From the NCBI RefSeq assembly GCF_004006635.1, contig NZ_CP034842.1, positions 930,001 to 994,000 on the forward strand: a DNA stretch of 64,000 bases. Direction: 5' to 3'. Shown in pieces: positions 46,479-54,109 of this stretch (position 1 is its first letter; each line of letters starts with the position of its first letter). A model generated the notes under the pieces. It had not been told where the DNA came from. It ran no database searches and saw only the letters and a list, made by a program, of their open reading frames with translations. Source of the stretch: Fusobacterium necrophorum subsp. necrophorum (lineage in GTDB: Bacteria > Fusobacteriota > Fusobacteriia > Fusobacteriales > Fusobacteriaceae). Both the position numbers and the translations under genes were made by a program.

Positions 46479-46661
46479 ATGGAAGAAAAAAAGAACAAAA
46501 TGGGACGACCTACAGACTCTAAAAAAAATCTAATGCTGAGAATTAGGTTAGATGAAGAAACGCACAAAAAACTTGAAAAACTTGCTCAAAGTGAGAATGT
46601 TTCTATGTCTGAGTTTGTCAGAAACTTCATAAAAGTTCAGCATAAGAAAAAATTCAAATGA
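46479..46661 (+). CDS. Ribbon-helix-helix (CopG/Arc-like) DNA-binding protein
   Basis: 60 aa: a basic N-terminus MEEKKNKMGRPTDSKKN, then LMLRIRLDEETHKKLEKLAQ and VSMSEFVRNFI, the beta-helix-helix pattern of RHH regulators found in antitoxins and plasmid copy or mobilisation control. The IS30 duplication supplied a second copy of its first five codons. The original ribosome site (AAGGAG 45,289-45,294) and ATG 45302 stay on the far side of the IS, so the present gene has a start codon but no Shine-Dalgarno. It was therefore next to the peptide locus before the insertion. Confidence 0.8.
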   Translation: MEEKKNKMGRPTDSKKNLMLRIRLDEETHKKLEKLAQSENVSMSEFVRNFIKVQHKKKFK

Positions 46662-46690
46662 GAGCGGAATTGGCTGCTCTTTTTTTCTTT
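46657..46690 (+). terminator. Terminator after the RHH gene
   Basis: AGAGC ... GCTCT pairs around GGAATTGGCT and is followed by TTTTTTT, directly after the RHH stop codon. Confidence 0.7.
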
Positions 46691-46739
46691 AGGAAATTAT
46701 AGATTGAAAGAAGGAGTAATATGTTAAAAAAATTTAATA

Positions 46740-46990
46740 TTTGAAGAAGAAAAAAGGATTCTTCTTTTTCTTCCTTTGTAAGAGTGCCATATGTATTTTT
46801 AAAGTATCTGATTTTCTACGTGCATAAAAACCAAAACGAGAAATCATTTTAAAATGTTTTGGAGGAAGATGAATCAATACTTGTTGGATAAATTTTTCTC
46901 GAGACATGGTGACATATGTTTTTTCTTTATTATTTGCTAAATCATGAAAAAAGAAAGTTACCTCTTTTTCTTTTTTTATACCTTAAAATA
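46740..46990 (-). pseudogene. IS91-family (Y2 transposase) remnant
   Basis: Read on the minus strand, one open stretch gives EVTFFFHDLANNKEKTYVTM, SREKFIQQVLIHLPPKHFKM and ISRFGFYARRKSDTLK. The IHLPPKHFKMISRFGF block matches the H-V-LP-x-GFxxIRxYG block of Y2 (IS91/IS801-type) transposases. The catalytic Tyr region and both ends are absent. Nothing else is visible in 46,691-47,016. Confidence 0.6.
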
Positions 46991-47016
46991 CACCTCAAAT
47001 AGCGAAAGGAGGTCTT

Positions 47017-47862
47017 ATGGTCGTGGAATCAAATAGCGGGAAATATGGAATTACAATAGCCTGCGTTTTATTATTTGGGAAAGATAATACGATCATGTCT
47101 GTGTTACCTCAATATAAAACAGATGCTATTTTTCGTGTGGAGAACCTGGATCGTTACGATAATCGAGATGTTGTGATTACGAATTTATTGGACAGCTATG
47201 AACGGTTGATGGAATTTGGAAAAAAACATCTTAATGACTTATTTGTTTTGGATGGAATTCAAAGTATTAGTGCAAGAGATCGTATTTTAAGAGAGATCAT
47301 CTCCAACATTTTGTGTCATAGAGATTATTCCAGTAAATATCCGGCAAAGTTCGTGATAGAAAAAGGGCAAATGTACACAGAGAATAGCAATTTATCACAT
47401 GGGATCGGGAATCTTGATATAAAGACATTCAGTCCTTTTCCTAAAAATCCGACCATTTCAAAAATTTTTCGTGAAATCGGACTGGCGGATGAATTGGGAT
47501 CCGGGATGAGAAATACCAATAAATATACCGTTCTTTATTCGGAGGAAGAACCGATCTTTTCAGAGGGAGATATCTTCAGAACGATAATTCCGTTAAAAAA
47601 TATCGCCACTGTTAAAGTGGGTAGCGATAAACCGCCAATAAAAACCGCCAATAAAAACCGCCGATAAAAAATACACAGACACAATTAGAAGAAATTCTTC
47701 GATATGCCGCCTTTCATGAGGAATTCCGAAGAGTTGAGATTGAAGAGATTTTGGATATTAAATCATCAAGAGCCAAAGAATTGATTAGAGTGCTTGTAAA
47801 AAATGGAAGTTTAGAAAGTATAGGAGGAAATAAAGATCGAAGATACAAATTGAAAAAGTAAC
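47017..47862 (+). pseudogene. AlbA/RecG-like ATP-binding regulator, N-truncated and out of frame at a 13-bp repeat
   Basis: The first frame (to 47,667) carries the C-terminal HATPase part of the AlbA_2/RecG-like family: ARDRILREIISNILCHRDYS, IEKGQMYTENSN, SPFPKNPTISKIFREIGLAD and ELGSGMRNTNKY. It lacks the family's N-terminal AlbA_2 domain. The frame is broken in three 13-base repeats (47,631-47,669). Behind them another frame gives a winged-helix tail, LEEILRYAAFHEEFRRVEIE and RYKLKK, ending at 47,862. One or four repeat copies would join the two. Such proteins are putative regulators in mobile regions. Confidence 0.7.
47631..47669 (+). repeat. Three tandem 13-bp repeats
   Basis: ACCGCCAATAAAA occurs twice and ACCGCCGATAAAA once, head to tail. 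A 13-base unit changes frame with each gain or loss; the downstream frame (0) and upstream frame (1) join with 1 or 4 copies. Confidence 0.9.
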
Positions 47863-47902
47863 ATATATGGAAGAACAAGGTAATGAGAGAAATCTGATTT
47901 TC

Positions 47903-49500
47903 GGTTCTTTGTCAAATCGTGTTGATGAAGAATAAAATATGAAATTTTCAAGAGGATTTTAGGGATTTTGGAAACAAAATCTTTAAAATCCTTTTTTCTA
48001 TCTGAAAAAATAAAATCGTATCTTAAATTTTGGCTAGCACAAAAAAGAACCCGAAGATCCTAAGTATATGTTTATGAAATTAAAAAAATTGTTTAAAAAT
48101 TGGGATTGATTTGCGCTATCCCTTGGATAATTAAAATTCTCTGTCGAAAATGAGAGAATCTGCGGAATTCAAATGCGACTCGTTTCACAGATTTAATAAA
48201 ATGATTCATTCCTTCCCAAGGCCCATTGGTATAGCTTGTTTCTAAAGTGTTTCGAATATATTTTCTGTATTTACGAAGTGTTTTCCAAGCAGTTTGCATC
48301 TTAGAGCTTAGCTTTTTCTTCCATCGTTCTAAGTAAGATTCGAACAGTCGAAAATCTTTTCTTTTTACAGCATATAAAATATCTTGGTAAAAATAATAAT
48401 CTTGTCGTAAATTTTCCTTCTTAGACATTACATAATCTACCTTTTCACTGGGAGAAATGAGTTGTTTTAAGGAATGATAGTATTTTCTACTTTCTGATAA
48501 GGTTAAAAAATCTTGTAGATACAGTTTCCAATCTCGTTTTAGCATGCGATATAGTTTTGGATTTTTCGTTTTCTCTTGATTCATCTCTCGAATTCTTGTT
48601 TGGTTAAAAGCACGATTGACAAGTTGAACAATATGAAAGGTGTCTAGTACAATGTTTGCTTTTGGAAAACAACGTTTTGCAAGTTGAATATAAGGGGAAT
48701 ACATATCCATGACAATATATTTCACTTGAGACCTCACTTGATAGGAGAATCTTGAGAAATAATCTTCTAGCGCAGGTAATTTTCGATTTTCAACAATATC
48801 CAATATTTTATGGGAGATTCCATCCATAAAAAGAAAAGACATAGCTCCATCACTATCTTTCGTCGATTTAAACTCATCAAAACAAAGCACTTTTGGAAGG
48901 GATTTTTTAGAAATCTCATAGGAAAGATAGCCTTGTTTTAAAATTCGTTGTACGGTAGGAATCGAGATTCTATGTTGTTTTGCAATCAAAGAAAGAGACA
49001 TATTTTCTTGTAAACTGTTTAAAACAGAGAGTTTTAAGGTTTGTGAAATCGAAGCATGTTTTTTGACAATCGGCGTTTCTAGAGTAAAAGAATGGTGACA
49101 TTCTTTACAAAGAAATCTCTGTTTTTTCAAGGCAATGATGATGGGATAGTTTTGAAAAGGGAGATACCGAACTTTTGTTGTTTTAAAACCATTTTTTACA
49201 GTTGTTTGAGAATGACAATGAGGACAAGCGCAGGTATCTTTGGTTAAAGTAGCATGTAATACTTTAGAGTAGATTTGTTTTTTTTGAACTCTTTGAATGT
49301 CATCCTCTAAAAAATATAAATTAGGGTCTTGTAAATCGAAAAGAACTTTGATAAAATCTGAATGAGATAATGAAATCACTCCTTTTAAATTGTGTTTCGC
49401 GATTACATTTTAACAGGAAAATTTCATTGTCTCCACTTTTTTTTGTAAAAAAAATGGTATTGAGGAAACATTTCTCATCAACACCATTTATTATACAACC
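47903..49500 (-). mobile_element. ISL3-family insertion sequence, complete copy
   Basis: Imperfect terminal repeats GGTTCTTTGTCAAATCGTG at 47,903 and the complement of GGTTGTATAATAAATGGTG ending at 49,500 bound a 1.6-kb element with an intact transposase. I could not find a clean 8-bp duplication (TGATTTTC and AAGATTTT flank it, sharing GATTTT only). Its right end splits a terminator hairpin (see 49,501-49,530). Confidence 0.87.
48093..49379 (-). CDS. ISL3-family transposase
   Basis: 428 aa. Two zinc-ribbon pairs (CACPHCHS and CKECHHSF) lie in the first 100 residues; SLIAKQHRISIPTVQRILK is the HTH; the catalytic residues are in CFDEFKSTKDSDGAM, VMDMYSPYIQLAKR and NGPWEGMNHFIKSVKR. ATG 49379 has AAAAGGAGTGA upstream. 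Full length for the family, so probably functional, and the likely source of the decayed copies at 56,141 and elsewhere. Confidence 0.93.
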   Translation of the reverse strand: MISLSHSDFIKVLFDLQDPNLYFLEDDIQRVQKKQIYSKVLHATLTKDTCACPHCHSQTTVKNGFKTTKVRYLPFQNYPIIIALKKQRFLCKECHHSFTLETPIVKKHASISQTLKLSVLNSLQENMSLSLIAKQHRISIPTVQRILKQGYLSYEISKKSLPKVLCFDEFKSTKDSDGAMSFLFMDGISHKILDIVENRKLPALEDYFSRFSYQVRSQVKYIVMDMYSPYIQLAKRCFPKANIVLDTFHIVQLVNRAFNQTRIREMNQEKTKNPKLYRMLKRDWKLYLQDFLTLSESRKYYHSLKQLISPSEKVDYVMSKKENLRQDYYFYQDILYAVKRKDFRLFESYLERWKKKLSSKMQTAWKTLRKYRKYIRNTLETSYTNGPWEGMNHFIKSVKRVAFEFRRFSHFRQRILIIQGIAQINPNF

Positions 49501-49532
49501 AAGATTTTTTTAAAATCTGCAATCGGCTTTTT
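49501..49532 (-). terminator. Half of a terminator hairpin cut by the ISL3 element
   Basis: On the minus strand, just after the M15 peptidase stop, AAGCCGATTGCAGATTTT forms one arm of the hairpin seen whole at 42,555; the second arm (after AAAAAAATCT) is replaced by the ISL3 end. Confidence 0.6.
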
Positions 49533-49859
49533 TTATTCTTCCAACTGAAAATGACAGGCATCCACTAGAGTGTTCCAGGTTCCGCCCCAAGTGATTTTGA
49601 GATGTTTCCTGTGTGCGATCTTTAAAATATGTTTTGCCACTTTTTCATAAAAAGAATAGTTCCAAGTGATATGGTTTTCTACGATAACGGCAATATCGAC
49701 AGCCCTTCCTTTCAAATGATAACTGTCCAGGGTCTTTGTTTTTCCTTCTTGGAAGAGTTGTTTTTGTCGCTCTATGGAGCGAAGTCCTTCCGTAATCATA
49801 AAAGGAAAAGGGCTCGAAAGAATTGCTGTTTTCATGAGTTTCACTAGAGAGGGATGCAC
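49533..49859 (-). CDS. M15 family peptidoglycan peptidase (endolysin-like)
   Basis: 108 aa. ITEGLRSIERQKQLFQEGKT, SYHLKGRAVDIAVI (zinc-binding His and Asp) and DACHFQLE (second His) are the hallmarks of L-alanyl-D-glutamate peptidases of the T5-endolysin/M15C group. It would cut peptide cross-bridges in the cell wall. No signal peptide is visible, so release would need a holin, which I do not see. It ends a three-gene minus-strand phage relic. Confidence 0.82.
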   Translation of the reverse strand: MHPSLVKLMKTAILSSPFPFMITEGLRSIERQKQLFQEGKTKTLDSYHLKGRAVDIAVIVENHITWNYSFYEKVAKHILKIAHRKHLKITWGGTWNTLVDACHFQLEE

Positions 49860-49911
49860 TCCCTACAAGTTTTGTAGACTTCTCTGATTGAGCAGATACA
49901 TGTTTCCTCCT

Positions 49912-50097
49912 TTACGAAATACAATTAAAAAGTGATAAGGTATCAATCTTTCCGGGTTGTACCAAAAGCAGTTTCTTTTCATGCAGCATTTTGTAAATAG
50001 TACTTTGACTCACTTTTAATTTTTTGGATAGTATTGGAGTCGTTGTTACAGGTCCAAATTCTGTAAGGAGAATTTGTTTCAATTCGTTTGTCGTCAT
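49912..50097 (-). CDS. Small helix-turn-helix protein
   Basis: 61 aa from ATG 50097, chosen because AGAGGTGAT stands in front of it; the longer frame from 50,178 overlaps the upstream gene. MTTNELKQILLTEFGPVTTT is followed by PILSKKLKVSQSTIYKMLHE, a clear HTH. Likely a phage or prophage regulator; I cannot name it further. Confidence 0.65.
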   Translation of the reverse strand: MTTNELKQILLTEFGPVTTTPILSKKLKVSQSTIYKMLHEKKLLLVQPGKIDTLSLFNCIS

Positions 50098-50101
50098 GAA
50101 A

Positions 50102-50464
50102 TCACCTCTTTTTAAAAAATCGTTTTCCAAACAGACGAACCGCATAGTAGAAGATTGTTCTGGTGTGCCATGAAACACCGGTTTCTTTCATAATTTCCAA
50201 GAAAATATCATCGGCTTCCTTTCGAGAACGCACTTGGATCGAACCTTCTTTGGAGTATAGAAAATCGTGAACAACACTGGCCAAGGTGTAAAGTCCGAAT
50301 GGGGGATAGATTGTCCAAAAAATTCTCGGAATGGATGAAAGGTCTGTGATGAAGTGTTTCTTGACAAAAATAACTCGATTTCCCATGGGGTATTCAAAAT
50401 CTTTCAGGACACAAAATTTAGATTTGGAGCAAGGATAAATTTCCAAACAATGAATATCGTTCAT
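50102..50464 (-). CDS. DUF1353 phage protein
   Basis: 120 aa. FITDLSSIPRIFWTIYPPFG, YTLASVVHDFLYSKEG and SRKEADDIFLEIMKETGV follow the DUF1353 pattern (DLASIPR-WxxxPP and AAxLHDxLY). The family is common in tailed phages near lysis or tail genes; its function is unknown. ATG 50464 has AAAGGAGGTGA upstream. First gene of the relic operon. Confidence 0.83.
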   Translation of the reverse strand: MNDIHCLEIYPCSKSKFCVLKDFEYPMGNRVIFVKKHFITDLSSIPRIFWTIYPPFGLYTLASVVHDFLYSKEGSIQVRSRKEADDIFLEIMKETGVSWHTRTIFYYAVRLFGKRFFKKR

Positions 50465-50543
50465 TTATATCACCTCCTTTTCTAATATTTTATATACAAA
50501 ATCTAAGAAATCATAACCGTATATGTTATATAACGAAAAAAAT

Positions 50544-50572
50544 TTGAAAAGCTTTTGTTTTTTCTATATAAT
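50544..50572 (+). promoter_or_regulatory. Promoter for the small HTH gene at 50,616
   Basis: TTGAAA (50,544-50,549), 17 bases, TATAAT (50,567-50,572). It points away from the phage relic operon, which is transcribed divergently. Confidence 0.8.
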
Positions 50573-50615
50573 ATCTTTGATATGGTAAAAATTCAAAAAA
50601 GTAAGGAGGATATTC

Positions 50616-50861
50616 ATGATGAAAAAACAAAAAATCACACAAAGTAGTAGAGAAGATTTTGTATCGGAAGATATTATGGAAATGATGATTTCTCATTTGG
50701 GAGAATTTTCGGGAATTAATGAAGTCGCTGCTTTTTTTCATATCAGTCGTTCAACTGTACGTTACTATATTGAACAAGGGGACATTGTATCTCTGCAATT
50801 TGGAAAAAGAATTGTTATTGTAGTCAGAAGTATGGGGGATTTTATAAAGCGATATATTTAG
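50616..50861 (+). CDS. Excisionase/MerR-like HTH protein
   Basis: 81 aa. After an N-terminal polar stretch, LGEFSGINEVAAFFHISRST-VRYYIEQGDIVSLQFGKR is a winged HTH of the excisionase (Xis/MerR) type, ending with RSMGDFIKRYI. AAGGAGG (50,603-50,609) precedes ATG 50616. It is divergent from the prophage-like genes and may be their regulator or a leftover directionality factor; no integrase is seen in the window. Confidence 0.68.
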   Translation: MMKKQKITQSSREDFVSEDIMEMMISHLGEFSGINEVAAFFHISRSTVRYYIEQGDIVSLQFGKRIVIVVRSMGDFIKRYI

Positions 50862-50971
50862 AGACCTTTGTGTATAACATGCACGGCTAACAAACTTTTT
50901 TATAATCTGTTATTCTATTCTTGTGAAGCAAAGCCGGTAGAGTTCACAGAAAATAAAAAGGAGGTACTGGT

Positions 50972-51265
50972 ATGAGTACAAAAGAAATCATTGAAAAGAG
51001 AGTGAAAAGTTTGACCATTTCTATTAAGAGGGAAAAAGCTATTTTACAAGAATTGGAGAGTGATCGGGCTACGATTCAGAGAATTCGGGAATGGGAAGAA
51101 ACAGGGGTTGCCTTAGCAAGCGATTCTCATTATGCTTCCTACGAGGAATGGAAATCGAGTTTGCAAAAACAAATAAAAAGAGGAGAAAGCAGTTTAGAAA
51201 ATTTGAAAACGAAAAAGGCGGAATTAGAAGCCTTTCAATTCTATTTAGATAAAATAGGAGCATAA
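50972..51265 (+). CDS. Hypothetical coiled-coil protein
   Basis: 97 aa, almost all helical: TKEIIEKRVKSLTISIKREK, EKAILQELESDRATIQRIRE and QKQIKRGESSLENLKTKKAE have heptad-like patterns. A central break (GVALASDSHYASYEEWKSS) may form a turn, giving a helical hairpin. No signal or membrane segment. AAAGGAGGTACTGGT precedes ATG 50972. I do not recognise the family; the style is that of phage or mobile-element small proteins. Confidence 0.6.
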   Translation: MSTKEIIEKRVKSLTISIKREKAILQELESDRATIQRIREWEETGVALASDSHYASYEEWKSSLQKQIKRGESSLENLKTKKAELEAFQFYLDKIGA

Positions 51266-51272
51266 TGATAAA

Positions 51273-51310
51273 AAAGTCAATGGATTTAAGAAAGTCCATT
51301 GACTTTTATT
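51273..51310. terminator. Terminator between convergent genes
   Basis: A perfect 12-bp stem AAAGTCAATGGA / TCCATTGACTTT with a 10-base loop lies just after the coiled-coil gene. The right part of the stem is inside the last codons of the convergent DUF1275 gene (VNGLS), so the hairpin is partly coding. Confidence 0.85.
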
Positions 51311-51960
51311 TGTTGATGAAGCTCTCGTAGGATAAAGTAGAAAGAACCGATAATGAAGTATAGGATAGCAGCAATCAAAAGGCAACTTTCCCCTCTTTTG
51401 ATAAACTCTTCTGCACCCCAAAAATTTCCTAAGAAAAAAGAAAAAATGTTATAAATATAGAAGAACATTTTCCAAGCATCCTGTTTTTCGCCTCGTAGAT
51501 GTTTTCCGAGATACACTCCTGCATCAGTTAAATTTCCGGAAATATGAGTGGTTCTCACAATGACTCCTTTATAAGAAATGAACATTCCATTTTGAATTCC
51601 CAAAAATAAGGGTAGAAAATAAGGGAAAAAAGGGAATTTTAGGAAAAAGAAGTAACTAAGAGAAAGAACAAAACTGATTCCTATTAGAATACAACCATAC
51701 CTTTTTTGTAGGTCAAAAGCTCTTCCTTTCGTGAAAAATCCGGCTAGAACACAGCCCAAAAAAAAGGAAACAAATAATCCAAGAATTTTAAAAGTATGCT
51801 CATAGTGCTGAAGATGATACTCAATGGCAATTTTTGATACATTTCCGGAATAATGAGAAATGGCTTCTCCAAGATATAAAATTCCGACACTGTTTAAAAA
51901 TCCACCTGTAACGGTTAGAAGAAAAATCCAGAAGATATATATTTTATAAAAACGCTTCAT
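51286..51960 (-). CDS. DUF1275 (YoaK-like) membrane protein
   Basis: 224 aa with six or so membrane helices: LLTVTGGFLNSVGILYLGEA, SHYSGNVSKIAIEY, LFLGIQNGMFISYKGVIVRT, THISGNLTDAGVYLGKHL. The paired SGN motifs (H-x-SGN and THxSGNLTDxG) define the YoaK/DUF1275 family, whose function is unknown; transport has been suggested. Coupled to the next upstream gene by a 4-base overlap. Confidence 0.85.
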   Translation of the reverse strand: MKRFYKIYIFWIFLLTVTGGFLNSVGILYLGEAISHYSGNVSKIAIEYHLQHYEHTFKILGLFVSFFLGCVLAGFFTKGRAFDLQKRYGCILIGISFVLSLSYFFFLKFPFFPYFLPLFLGIQNGMFISYKGVIVRTTHISGNLTDAGVYLGKHLRGEKQDAWKMFFYIYNIFSFFLGNFWGAEEFIKRGESCLLIAAILYFIIGSFYFILRELHQQIKVNGLS

Positions 51961-52280
51961 TCTCTTTCCTTAGGCACAAAATATCGCAAAGCTTGGAGAA
52001 TGGTTCCTCCTTTGCTCAATACTCGTTCCACCATGTTCGTGTAGAGTTTCTCTTGAATAGGAAAAAGAATGGATTTTGTGTTGTCCTGTTGTAGACAGTC
52101 GATAAGATAGTCAATTCCATAGAGAAAATCTTCGCGACTGATACTTTTGTGAGTATAGTATTCATAAAACCAACCTTCCAAGAAAGAATACAAAGTATCA
52201 CCGGAAAGAAGTTCTATTTTTTTTATTTTTTCCTCTAATTCCACATCTTCCATTTTTTTTAGTTTTTCATACATTGGCAT
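51957..52280 (-). CDS. Hypothetical protein, coupled to the YoaK-like gene
   Basis: 107 aa, soluble and acidic-basic mixed: MPMYEKLKKMEDVELEEKIK then LEGWFYEYYTHKSISREDFL and YGIDYLIDCLQQDNTK. No motif that I recognise and no membrane segment. ATG 52280 has AGGAGGTATGCC before it. Its stop overlaps the YoaK-like start, so the two are made together. Confidence 0.6.
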   Translation of the reverse strand: MPMYEKLKKMEDVELEEKIKKIELLSGDTLYSFLEGWFYEYYTHKSISREDFLYGIDYLIDCLQQDNTKSILFPIQEKLYTNMVERVLSKGGTILQALRYFVPKERE

Positions 52281-52422
52281 ACCTCCTGTTCTATGTCTCT
52301 ATTTCGTTCTATTTTAACGGGAAATGTTAGGAAAGTCAAGTCTAAGATATTTTTACTAGGAAAGAAAAAATCTTTGTGATATAATAAAAATGATTATGAA
52401 AAATAAAAAAAGGAGAATTCAT

Positions 52423-53133
52423 ATGTTACGAGTAAAAAGTGTGGAAACGGCTTTTCAGGCAGTTCCAAATCAATATGTACAAGGAGCCATTGATGCCTTA
52501 GGAATTTTTGATAATGTGATTCAACCGGTGTTTCCTTATCCATTTTCCAATATTGCTTTGATTTTTTCTTTCGAAAAAATGGATAAACCTACGGTTTTTG
52601 AAATTCGAATTAATGCTCCGGATGATACTTTAATCAGTCAAGGAGAATTTGGAGTCATACCGGATGCTTTTGGAAATGGACGGAAAATCGTAAATTTATC
52701 AAATTTCTTGGTGGCAGAAAGAGGGTTGTATACCGTTGATATTTTAGAAAAAGTGGCAGAAGATAAGGTAAATTTTATTGCCACAGAAGAATTATTTATG
52801 GCGGATTATCCTCCGAAAAGAAAATGGACAGAAGAAGAAATTCAAAAAATTTTGGCGACGGAAAATGTGATAAAAATGGTAAAAACGGATTATAAGCCGG
52901 TAAAATATGTCCAAGATGAAAGCTTAGAGCCAATTCATTTTCAACTCTTCCTGGATCCAAATGCAGAAATTGAGGAAGGATTTGTACCATTTCCAGAGAA
53001 TGATAAGATTGAAATTCGAGGAGAAATTTTTGATTTAACAGGAATTCGAAGACAAATCGAATGGATGTTCGGACAGGAAATTCCAAAAGAAACAGAAGAA
53101 GAACACGAAGAAATCGAGGAAGAGGAAGAATAA
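52423..53133 (+). CDS. Conserved hypothetical protein with acidic tail
   Basis: 236 aa from ATG 52423, which is placed 7 bases after AAGGAG; the frame from 52,390 has no ribosome site. The first 120 residues (YVQGAIDALGIFDNVIQPVF, IALIFSFEKMDKPTVFEIRI) look like one compact beta-rich domain similar to DUF6941-type proteins, but I am not sure. The C-terminus is very acidic (ETEEEHEEIEEEEE). No signal peptide. The promoter of the infC operon lies directly behind it. Confidence 0.6.
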   Translation: MLRVKSVETAFQAVPNQYVQGAIDALGIFDNVIQPVFPYPFSNIALIFSFEKMDKPTVFEIRINAPDDTLISQGEFGVIPDAFGNGRKIVNLSNFLVAERGLYTVDILEKVAEDKVNFIATEELFMADYPPKRKWTEEEIQKILATENVIKMVKTDYKPVKYVQDESLEPIHFQLFLDPNAEIEEGFVPFPENDKIEIRGEIFDLTGIRRQIEWMFGQEIPKETEEEHEEIEEEEE

Positions 53134-53144
53134 AAAATAAAACC

Positions 53145-53173
53145 TTGCAATAAAAAGAATTTTATGTTATACT
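53145..53173 (+). promoter_or_regulatory. Promoter of the infC-rpmI-rplT operon
   Basis: TTGCAA (53,145-53,150), 17 bases, TATACT (53,168-53,173). Transcription would start near 53,180, leaving a leader of about 155 nt before infC. Confidence 0.85.
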
Positions 53174-53179
53174 TACACA

Positions 53180-53335
53180 GTAAAATAATTTTAAGTAGAA
53201 ACGACCTGTTTCTCACCTTCTGGACCCTAGAGTTTACACAAGGTTATCGGGATAGTGATAGTATGACATGGACTAGAGATGATAAGAAACAGGTAGTGAT
53301 ACCTGTTTTTATTTTTATCATGGAGGTGTATGAAT
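53180..53335 (+). promoter_or_regulatory. Ribosomal-protein leader with alternative terminator
   Basis: AACAGGTA-GTGA-TACCTGTT followed by TTTTTATTTTT (53,288-53,315) is an intrinsic terminator. Its left arm (AGAAACAGGT, 53,285-53,294) can pair instead with ACCTGTTTCT at 53,204-53,213, opening the terminator. This antiterminator/terminator switch resembles the L20/IF3 leaders that control infC operons in other bacteria, where L20 binding favours termination; the ligand here is inferred. Confidence 0.75.
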
Positions 53336-53842
53336 ATTTCTGAAAAAATGAGAATTAATGACAAAATACGAGGAAAGGAATTCCGAATTATTGGAGCAGA
53401 CGGAGAACAATTGGGAGTGATGTCTGCGACGGAAGCGTTGGAAATTGCAGCCGCTCAGGATTTGGATCTTGTGGAGATTGCGGCAAATGCAAAACCGCCT
53501 GTCTGTAAAATTATGAACTTTGGAAAATATCGTTATGAACAAGAACGAAAGGCAAAAGAAGCCAAGAAAAATCAAAAGCAAACCATCATCAAGGAAGTTA
53601 AGGTAACGGCAAGAATTGATGTACATGATTTGGATACCAAAGTCAATCAAATTCAAAAATTCTTGGAAAAAGACAACAAAGTAAAAGTAACCTTAGTATT
53701 GTTTGGAAGAGAAAAAATGCATGCAAGCTTGGGAGTGGGAACTCTGGATGAGATTGCAGAGAAGTTTTCGGCGAGTGCGGATGTGGATAAAAAATATGCG
53801 GAAAAGCAAAAGCATATTATTTTAACCCCGAAGAAAAAGTAA
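53336..53842 (+). CDS. infC: Translation initiation factor IF-3
   Basis: About 168 aa. MRINDKIRGKEFRIIGADGE and AAAQDLDLVEIAANAKPPVC are the N-domain, DYGKFRYEQ-like NFGKYRYEQERKAKEAKKNQ is the linker, and KEVKVTARIDVHDLDTKVNQ the C-domain. IF3 binds the 30S subunit and checks start codons. I place the start at ATT 53336, not ATG 53330: GGAGG ends at 53,326, which leaves only 3 bases to the ATG but 9 to the ATT, and AUU starts are the rule for infC because IF3 uses them to repress itself. First gene of the operon. Confidence 0.93.
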   Translation: MSEKMRINDKIRGKEFRIIGADGEQLGVMSATEALEIAAAQDLDLVEIAANAKPPVCKIMNFGKYRYEQERKAKEAKKNQKQTIIKEVKVTARIDVHDLDTKVNQIQKFLEKDNKVKVTLVLFGREKMHASLGVGTLDEIAEKFSASADVDKKYAEKQKHIILTPKKK

Positions 53843-53885
53843 TAAAGAAATCATATATAGATAAAATATAAGGAGGGCGAACGTT

Positions 53886-54092
53886 ATGCCAAAGATGAAG
53901 ACTCATAGAGGAGCAAAAAAAAGAATTAAAGTAACCGGAACAGGAAAGTTCATCGTAAAACATTCCGGAAAAAGTCATATCTTAACAAAGAAAGATAGAA
54001 AGAGAAAGAACTCTCTAAAGAAAGATCTAGTGGTTAGCGAAACTTTAAAAAGACATATGCAAGGATTACTACCATACGGTGTAGGAAGATAA
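53886..54092 (+). CDS. rpmI: 50S ribosomal protein L35
   Basis: 68 aa, full family length: MPKMKTHRGAKKRIKVTGTG, HSGKSHILTKKDRKRKNSLK. Very basic, binds 23S rRNA in the large subunit. AAGGAGGGCG precedes ATG 53886. It lies between infC and rplT as in nearly all bacteria. Confidence 0.97.
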   Translation: MPKMKTHRGAKKRIKVTGTGKFIVKHSGKSHILTKKDRKRKNSLKKDLVVSETLKRHMQGLLPYGVGR

Positions 54093-54109
54093 GTTAGGGA
54101 GGGAAAGAA

